Of a stretch of 64,000 nt of DNA, positions 56,471 through 64,000 are shown one piece after another (within the stretch, counting starts at the first letter, position 1; each line of letters opens with the position of its first letter). Origin of the DNA: Labia minor. Its lineage: Eukaryota; Arthropoda; Insecta; Dermaptera; Spongiphoridae. A program made the position numbers and the translations under genes. Under the pieces are notes generated by a model that saw only the letters and a program-made list of their open reading frames with translations, was not told the origin of the DNA and did not search any database. Location of the stretch: the NCBI GenBank assembly GCA_963082975.1, contig OY720345.1, positions 3,299,001 to 3,363,000 of the forward strand, written 5' to 3'.

Positions 56471-59400
56471 AAATAAAAAAAATATAAAAAAAAAAGAAAA
56501 GTTATTGTAGTGAGCTATTTGGGATAGTAAAGTTCGTTTCAGTTTTTTAAAATAGTTTGTTGAAATCTATCTTTGTGTATTATTGAATATTGTAAATCAA
56601 TGTTAAATAGTAGAGTGAATTTAAATCATCACCCCATGATCAATTAATATTATTTATACAAATAGCAAATTATTGTTTACAGATACATTTAGTTATCAAT
56701 CTAATCTTCCTAATTTAAAAGTTTGCTATGAAAAGTATTGTTCTTAGCATAAATGGTAATCTTTCCCGCTGTTTCTCTTATCCAATGGGATGAGTCATTT
56801 TCATGTTTTTTTTTTTTTTGATATATTGCATTCTACTTGATATAGGTGATTAATTTACGAATATCTCATACAGTTTTTGAAAATAAAAAAAAAAAAACTT
56901 CCATAAATTATCATATCAAAATGAAAGAGAGAGAGAGAGATGAAAACTAGGTATATGTATGTGTGAAATCATCAATAGATTAAACTTCACTATTTATTGT
57001 TATTAATAGCAATACAAAATTAGAAAAATTATAGGTATGTATTTATGATCAGGAAAGATTTATTCTTTTAGTCACACATGTTTAATATTTCTTATAAATA
57101 TGATATAATAAACAAAATATAAAATAAATTGTATAATTATTATGAAAAAAGTACTTATTATTTTACAGTTATTATTAAAACTTAATATTATATAATAAAT
57201 ATAATATGGTATACAATTATTATTACTTTTTAATATTCAAAGATGACTATAATATATTTAAAAATTAATTAATAACGATTTCTTATTCAACTCTGGTTCA
57301 ATTATAGAAATCAATATATTAATCATAATATTTATTAAATATTTTTGGTTATTTTTAATGAAATATCAAAAGGATATATTTATTTTATTATAAAATCTCT
57401 AAATAATTATTATAAAATAACGATATAAATTAACAACCAATATCCGATTAGATTCAATACAGTTTTATTGATGACCGGATATGAATTTATATTTTATTAT
57501 TGGACTTATTTATTTATTTATTTATTTTGAAAGAATTTACAAAATAACAAATTTCCCTTTTTCAGTCAACCATTCATCTTCCAACTCAATTTACTGAAAT
57601 ATTTTTGTTATTTAGTTATTATTTTTTTTTAAATTACTCATTATCTAAATCGTAAAAAAAAAATTAAATTAAACTAAAAAAGTTTTTATTTTCGTATAAG
57701 TCATTTTAATTAATATATAATTAAAAGATATTATTACGAGATTCAAAATATCACTTCTTCTCTTACAGGCAATCGAATAAAAGCAAATTATTAAACATTG
57801 TTTTTCTTGGGTCGTGCGTGAAAATCCTTGAATTCATTTTATTTTTTTTTTTTTGATTCTCATGGTTAATTCTATGAAATAAGCATTTAAGTAATTATGA
57901 ATGTAGAGTGTAGAGGAATAGAACTTATATGATGATGATGACTTGACAAACAATCGGAATTTATTTATGAATTATTAAATGCTCTCGAAATATTTCTTAT
58001 TAAATTAAAAACTAATTAATTAAGATATTAAAATAAAAAAAACATATACTTAAATGAAAACACTAAAGTTTTTACTAGATTAAAATTTTAATTTTATATT
58101 AAAGTAAATGAGAATATAATCAAAATAAATAAATAAAAAACGCATGCTTTTGAACATTCTACGAAAGGGAACAACCTATAAAGTCAGTAGATGTATTGTT
58201 TGATCATCAATCAGTACAACGGATCTCCTTTATCTTGATTTTTTTGATCGGAGGCCGCTACTTCTTAGTTCTACTAGTATATCTCAATTTTAAACACTTT
58301 CTTTCATTAGACGCCAGTAAATGAAAAATAACCCTTGTCCAAAAGGTTATACTCTTTTTATTAAATAAATAAAAACAAAGTGAATGACAGATAAAATCAT
58401 CTATTTGTTTAATTCCTAGTAAAATATTTATTATAATTATGTAAATGATTCATTCAACTCGTGAATATAGACTGATATTCAAGTGAAATCTACGAACATT
58501 ATTAAATCAATTGTGGTCATAAATGAATAAATTAATAACAGCAGGTATTCTATTTCACAGGTTTTAAATCATACAAACAATTTTTTTTTGTATGTAGCAA
58601 TGTTATCGGAACCCTTTCATTCATTTGCACATTTACTCTTATTCCAAGTGAATCTAACTCGAATTCCAATGAATGAACAAAAATAAATAGCATACCAATT
58701 AAATGGGGAACAAGTAGCAAGTCTTATTTGATTAGTAGACCAAATAATAGTAACGAGAAACCGATTCATTCATCATAAATAATAAAATAAATAAATATAA
58801 AAAAACTTTTTAAAAACACGTTTTTATTTAAATGAACACAAAAGGAGAAAATAATTTCTCCATACACACCACAATTTCCTTACAATTAATCATATCTAAA
58901 AAATCAAAGCGTGGGCGCCAAACTTGCAGGAAAAGGAAAATAATACGAAGGACATTTCATTGTATATGCAGAAATCTTGCTGTTTTTTTTTTCCTTTTTC
59001 ACAATGTCTATTTGAAGTAGAATTTACGATTTTCCATGCATGTTTTTAGATATGATTAATTAATTATTAATTATTATTTTTCAATATTATGCAATGTTTT
59101 TTTTAAAAAAAAAATTTAAATGGATTGAAATCATTTCAACCTGTAAAATTACATAATCTTTCTTACTATCAACATTTTTTTTATAATATATAATAAATTA
59201 ATTTTAATTTTATTTTTTTAATTTACAGTGCATTAATAAAGTGTCTTCATGGTTATCAAATAAAAAAAAAAAAAAAAAAAATTTACATTCTGCTTGAATA
59301 TCTATTTTATATTCATTTTCTTTTCTCTCCCTCTTTCAGTTTTTCAGACCAAAGATAAATGATTTAACTTGGATGCAATTGTGTTCTTAAGCATCCGAAT

Positions 59401-59944
59401 CAAAACAGATTTTGCAGGCAAATTATCATAAATGTCCTCCAGTGACTGATTAACGCCATCTAACAATCATAGATATTCATAAAACATCCGCATACGCAAA
59501 GTTATAGCTTACAAATATCTCTCTCACGGGTATTTTTCATTTCTTTCCCCCTTGTCCCGGATGACTGCGAATCTTTGCCATGATGAGACAATGTGGCCAA
59601 ATAAAAAAAAAAAAAAAGTAGGAAAAAAACGAGAAACCTTTTATTGTTATATAAAAAGTTTTCAAGTCTCCTTAAAGAAAACTTTCAAATAGGCTTTTTT
59701 TTTTGGCTCGCTGGGATTTAGATGATTGTCCATTGCAATGTTTGTCCGTTTACAAAAAAAAAATAAGAGAAAGCTATTTTGAAAAATTAGAAACTGATAT
59801 CTAATTGTAAGAATTATTAATCTAAGAGAGTAGTCTAAAAATTAAGAGATTTATTTAATTATAAATTTAATGAAATTGTAATATTTTTTAAACTATGCGG
59901 TTCGGCTATATAAGAATGTAGCCGGGGCCTTTTTACCGAGATAG
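56471..59944. other. AT-rich DNA without a supported gene
   Basis: GA run at 56927-56940 and A-runs near 56887 and 59262-59281. Acceptor-like sequences occur: CTTCTTCTCTTACAG ending 57768 and CTCTCCCTCTTTCAG ending 59339. The second is followed by a short frame (PKINDLTWMQLCS then stop). Neither has a donor or other support. At 58227-58264 lies the inverted match to 30777-30811. Confidence 0.45.
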
Positions 59945-60064
59945 TATCTCGCCAGATAGTATTGCGATCATGAAAATTTTCGATGTTGAGATTTTGATGT
60001 TTTTATACGTTTTGAAGGTTCCTGAATCATTTTCACTAAGGTTGAGAAAAATGTCTGTGTGTGT

Positions 60065-60113
<49 letters not shown>

Positions 60114-60569
60114 GACAAGATTACGCAAAAACGGTTTGAGCTAGAATGATGAAATTTGGTACATGGACATTAATCAAAATTCATAGTTTTCTATCAACTT
60201 TTCAGAAATGTAGCTCAACCGGAAGAGGGTCATTACCTACAACGTTTTGATTTTTTTTCCTCTAAAGTGACCGTAAAAATAAAAATATATGTTTGATAAT
60301 TTTTCACATGATTAATAATTGTATAAAACTGCTATATATAGAATTTCAGCTTGATTGATTCGCTGAAATTACCAGAATTAATTTTTTAACACTGCAAATC
60401 TCACGCGCCAACACGTGCCATGGTGCCATCAATAAAACGCCAAACATGCGCTGGTTTAATATTTATTATTTATAATTTATAATTAATTAAATTTAATTTA
60501 AATATAATATATTATGTTATTTAATCCAATTCAAATTGCGAGATAGTCGAGTGGAGACACTCCAGCTAA
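59945..60569 (+). mobile_element. Family C DINE-1/HINE-like element, copy 5
   Basis: This is full length and the cleanest copy at its 3' end. It starts TATCTCGCCAGATAGTATTG and carries a GT microsatellite at 60055-60104, AAAACGGTTTGAGC, the AACCGGAAGAGGGTC stretch and CGCCAACACGTGCC. It ends with GCGAGATAGT at 60538-60547, the stem-loop GGAG-ACA-CTCC at 60553-60563 and AGCTAA before T. The minus frame at 59933-60118 just reads the GT run. Confidence 0.78.
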
Positions 60570-61059
60570 TTTTGTTTAAACTACCTACTCAAGAGCCGGC
60601 AATTTCCTGAAGTCAAAATTCAAAAATTTAACTTTGACATAACTCTTGGTTATAAAAGATTTCCAGAATAAAACCAAAATAAATAAAAAACGATAATGAC
60701 ATTTTAACTAAAAAATTTTATTTTTCAAATTTGAAATATTCTACTTTACAAAGAGAATTTTATATTTAAGACTTTTTGGTGTAAATCTGTAGAATATAGT
60801 TGATTTTGAGTGTAATCGACAAATAATAAGCACATGTTTACATGAAACTTACACTACATTTTATTTAAAATAAATGAATTAACCAATCAGAAAACTATGA
60901 AAATTAAAATTTGTAATTTAATTAGCCTCATAAAGATACCATAATTTTTTTTATGAAAATACTCCATTCCTAAATATTGTACAAGTTTACATTGAGCTTT
61001 CATTACATTTTATTTAAGATACAAAGTTTTTTTACAAGTGAAGTTACAGTGTTCTGTGT
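60570..61059. other. AT-rich spacer
   Basis: Possibly the trailing, decayed part of the piggyBac element that follows; I cannot identify a TTAA-flanked end. Confidence 0.45.
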
Positions 61060-61880
61060 ATAGAATATGCATTTAATAGTTCTTCTTCAAATGATATGAA
61101 GTAAAACAATCTTTTAAATGTAAGAGAACTTTACAAACTTTACACATAAGATTGGTGGTTTATCGTATTTTATTTGCATAGAATACATGACACCTTCTTT
61201 TTCTACTTATTCGATTATTGTTTTCAGAAATTAGAACCAATTTGTGCTGTTTTAATTGTCCGGATAATCTCTGAGTTGAATCATGACGTAGTTGAGATTT
61301 CCAAATTTTCTTCAGTAAATTACCATGAATCCAAGCTCCTGATGAATGTATTATAGTAGAAAATCATGAAACTTTGAATGTTTTAGTAGAATTCACATTT
61401 AAATGTTCGTAAACTCTCTGAATGCATTAAATAAAGCACAATTGAAAAGGTATAATACTGCTTTTTTTGACCATTTTATAGTTTTTCTATAAGGTATAGG
61501 ATAATAGCTGAGAAATTGATCAGCACGATCCTCTCCTTTCATTTGATGATTGTAGTCAATTATACATTTTGTTTTTTTTTTTTTGTTTTTTTTTACAAAT
61601 TTTTTCGGTAACAACTATTTCAGCATCATGAATAGTAGAAATCATTCTTATATCTTCACTTTTCGATGATTTCCATAATTATAAAAGTAATTCTCCTTTT
61701 CGCTTGAATGCAGTTTCAAAAACTTTCAGCTTTGTCTTTTGTAAAGAGTGCGGCAATACTCGGTTGCGTCGAATTGTTCCACAAATTCTGATTTTATTTA
61801 TAAGTAAAATCTTTGAAAGTTGTACACTCTGTTATAGAAGTTATGCCAAGTGGCAAGCAGTTTATAAGTCGAATACATTA
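61060..61880 (-). pseudogene. piggyBac-like transposase pseudogene (PGBD4-like)
   Basis: Minus-strand pieces appear in the right order. IRGTIRRNRVLPHSLQK, FETAFKRKGELLL and SEDIRMISTIHDAEIV (about 61790-61625) correspond to the late catalytic domain. Then IIDYNHQMKGEDRADQFLS and YYPIPYRKTIKWSKK (61570-61470) include the YN..MGGVD..DQ-like signature, where GED keeps the acidic residue. QRLSGQLKQHKLV and RRCHVFYANKIR, followed by a stop, then MCKVCKVLLHLKDCF with YHLKKNY (61270-61065), match the cysteine-rich C-terminal finger. The intact stretch 61399-61614 is only part of it. Stops and frameshifts make it inactive. The N-terminal half may extend toward 62560 but is not readable. TTAA-flanked ends were not found. 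Confidence 0.7.
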
Positions 61881-63007
61881 AATATTATATCTTCTTCACT
61901 AACCATCTACCATATACGACGACTAGTATATACTCAATTGTCCCTTAACAAAATGTCATATGAATATCAGGTTGCAAAGTGTGATATAATATATATATAT
62001 ATATATATGCATTAACACCAGCCACTAACGTTTGGCAGCGGACTCCAAAGTGTTAACATTTGTAATCAAAAAGTATTGATTCTTTGGTCGCGGTAAAATG
62101 TTAAATTATTGATACGAAGAAATGAAACATATTTATCTTCTTCCATATACGTAGCTTTCTTGATAATACAGACTTTTCTCCAATTTTTTTCACCACCTTT
62201 TTTTTTTTTTAATAAACAATTGTAAGACAGCGTTACTTAATTCAAATCGATTCATTTTCAGTTCATGTTCAGAGTCACATTGGAGTAGTTTCATGTGGTC
62301 CATTCATTCCTATGTGGCATTATTGTTCCAGGAAAACTTCTATTCTGATTGCTTTCTCTTTGATTAACGTCAAATTGGTAGCAAAATTTGATACAATTTG
62401 TTTTATTCTTTCAAAAACACTAACAAATAATAATCAATAACTTGTCAATTTGTATCTTCATTCAAAGGCCAGTTATCAGCTAATGTCGTTTTCTGCAGAC
62501 AACTCCAAATAAATGTCCCCTCCAAATAAGACTGTTTCAATGTACCTCATTAATTTATTTTTTTATAATTAAGTGTTTTAGTAAATATTTATAATTATAA
62601 ATAATTATATTTATTTTTATTTATAATTAAAAGTTAAACTCACTAATTATTTTTTTAAATAAAAATGAAAGTAATGTTTGTGGAAAAAGGTTTTGATGTC
62701 AAATATTTTTATTTTTAATACATTTCACTAATAATTTATAAAAATTTCAACTGCTACGTTTTTTTTTCTTTATTATTAAATATTAAATAAGATTAAAACT
62801 TAAAAAACAGTGTTTAGAGTTAAAGTATCTATATTTTTTTTTTATTTTTTTTTATTAAAAAAATAAATTTCTCTCCTTGTGTTTACCTTTCCGAAATCTG
62901 GTCTCTTTTATTTGAAAAATATTAAAGTATATTTGCTTCTTATTTTCTCTATAAAGAGTGGATTAAAACAAGTTTAAAACTCTCTTAAGAATACAAAATC
63001 CAAAAGG

Positions 63008-63044
<37 letters not shown>

Positions 63045-63672
63045 ACTTCTCGGAAGTAACAAAAACTCGTTTTAATTATTCACTATTTAAGAAACAAATT
63101 TTGGTTGCTTTGCTCAATTATCATACCAAATATAATTTCTATATAAATATTATAGCTTAATGGAAGGGCCACTTTCATGTGCACACTTATAAGTTAATGT
63201 TTAAACTCGGTATTCATTGAGGTAATTGGCTTATCGTCAGGAATTGAAACTTAGAATTTCGTTGAATTTCTTGAATACAATTAGTTGGAACTTTGCTTTG
63301 TCCATTACTAGGACAGCCCCTTTAAGTTGGTTACCCTTCGGCAAATTGTAGACAACCTCAGTATAACTTGATGAAATCTTAATTACTTTACTTACAGAAA
63401 TTTCATTTCAAATTCATATCGAACTTGACCTTAAAGTTATTGTAAAAAATAAATTTATACATTGGTATATAATATATAATTAATATTTCAATAATATTAG
63501 ACAAATTTTATAAAAAAAATTGTTTTAATAAAACTTTGTGGTATAATTCAAGCTACTTTATTTTAACCACTTTCTGAAATATCCATTTAAATATTTTTAA
63601 TTGATTAAAATACAAATTTAACAAAAATAATAATTAGAAATAAACATATAAACAACAAAAAATAAAATTAAA
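61881..63672. other. AT-rich DNA; probable decayed piggyBac N-terminal part
   Basis: Up to about 62560 the sequence is somewhat more complex, as expected if it derives from the missing half of the transposase, but I cannot align it. From 62560 on it is plain AT-rich filler, with an A-run at 63027-63045 and a patch at 63160-63370 (complex, unassigned). Confidence 0.45.
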
Positions 63673-63674
63673 TA

Positions 63675-63885
63675 CAGTGGTGCCTCACACAACGAACTTA
63701 ATTCGTTCCAGGAGCAAGTTCGTTAAGCGAAAAGTTCGATTGTGAAACGCAAGGGGATGCAATACAACGGCAGCGATTGTGGAAGCTCGGGCGAGTTCGT
63801 TGTGTGAATCATGAAATCTAGTTCATTATGGTTCGTTGTGTGCAGCGTTCGCTGTGCGAGGCGTTCGTTATGCGAGGCATCACTG
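63675..63885. mobile_element. Tc1/mariner-type MITE, 211 bp
   Basis: The left end TA-CAGTGGTGCCTCACACAAC and the right end, reverse complemented, TA-CAGTGATGCCTCGCATAAC, form an inverted repeat of about 23 bp with a few mismatches, extending into GAAC. TA dinucleotides flank it (63673-63674, 63886-63887), as in Tc1/mariner insertions. It is far richer in G and C than its surroundings and has repeated internal GTTCGTTGTGTG/GTTCGCTGTGCGAGG-like units. There is no coding capacity. Confidence 0.75.
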
Positions 63886-63933
63886 TACTCCATTTCCTCT
63901 CTATACTCCCAAAAACATTCTTTTAATTCTAAA

Positions 63934-63934
<1 letters not shown>

Positions 63935-63969
<35 letters not shown>
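63935..63969 (+). repeat. Poly-T tract
   Basis: Thirty-odd consecutive T; on the minus strand it could be a poly-A tail of a retroposed sequence, but nothing recognisable precedes it. Confidence 0.85.
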
Positions 63970-63972
<3 letters not shown>

Positions 63973-64000
63973 GCATTTGTATAGTGTTAATTAATTATAT

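Noticed and set aside
57754..57850. Good acceptor (CTTCTTCTCTTACAG) as an exon start
   Set aside because: The frame runs into a T-run and no credible donor follows.
59320..59395. Acceptor CTCTCCCTCTTTCAG plus short frame PKINDLTWMQLCS
   Set aside because: Only 13 codons, no polyadenylation signal close by that is not within an A-run; too weak to annotate as a gene.
3519..60569. Autonomous Helitron Rep/helicase
   Set aside because: No coding sequence for RepHel is visible in any of the Helitron-like elements; all are nonautonomous.
1..64000. tRNA, rRNA or CRISPR features
   Set aside because: No complete tRNA fold, rRNA segment or spaced direct-repeat array is recognisable; the only tRNA-like stretches are SINE or Helitron parts, and tandem repeats are microsatellites.

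Overview
The window is eukaryotic, extremely AT-rich, non-operonic DNA. It is packed with A/T homopolymers, microsatellites and nested transposable elements. The mix (RTE-type LINEs with GATA-like tails, Helitrons, DINE-1/HINE-like elements, hAT, piggyBac and mariner-type MITEs, and a tRNA-derived SINE with an AAG tail) suggests an arthropod, most likely an insect. That is an inference; nothing here fixes the species.

Host gene signal is sparse and lies on the + strand. Two sites (AG at 2585 and 35327) have a 3' splice site fused to GTAAGT, the signature of recursive-splicing ratchet points in very long introns. A candidate internal exon lies at 21958-22150; it needs one extra base in a CCC run to stay open. 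A candidate terminal coding exon lies at about 51866-51974; it encodes a C-terminus with a PPPY motif, ends in three tandem stops and has an AATAAA at 52163. I read most of the window as the 3' introns and last exon of one long + strand gene of unknown identity. GC-richer islands at 5868-6060, 11440-11790, 12590-12800 and 33860-34200 could be intronic enhancers or unrecognised exons.

The only long intact ORF is a 619-aa hAT transposase of the Buster/ZBED5-like type (minus strand, 37147-39006). It sits in a complete 3.2-kb element (36761-39961) with matching terminal inverted repeats and a perfect 8-bp target duplication. This element interrupts an older Helitron-like repeat (35899-40565) that has a relative at 3519-4676.

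Three short repeat families (B, C, E) share one plan. A 5' TTAC is followed by a palindrome and GTATTG; the middle carries a microsatellite; the 3' end has an inverted copy of the 5' motif, then a stem-loop with an ACA loop, then a CTTATT-like end. This is DINE-1/HINE (Helentron-associated) architecture. At 18994-21024 a family C element is split exactly between A and T by a Helitron, which holds an RTE LINE remnant, which is split by a 169-bp hAT MITE: four nested insertions. Family E (32012-33244) is likewise interrupted by family B.

Decayed LINE reverse transcriptase remnants lie at 27400-28140 and 43690-43975, and a piggyBac transposase pseudogene at 61060-61880. The remainder is AT-rich filler in which I see no gene; it is described block by block below.
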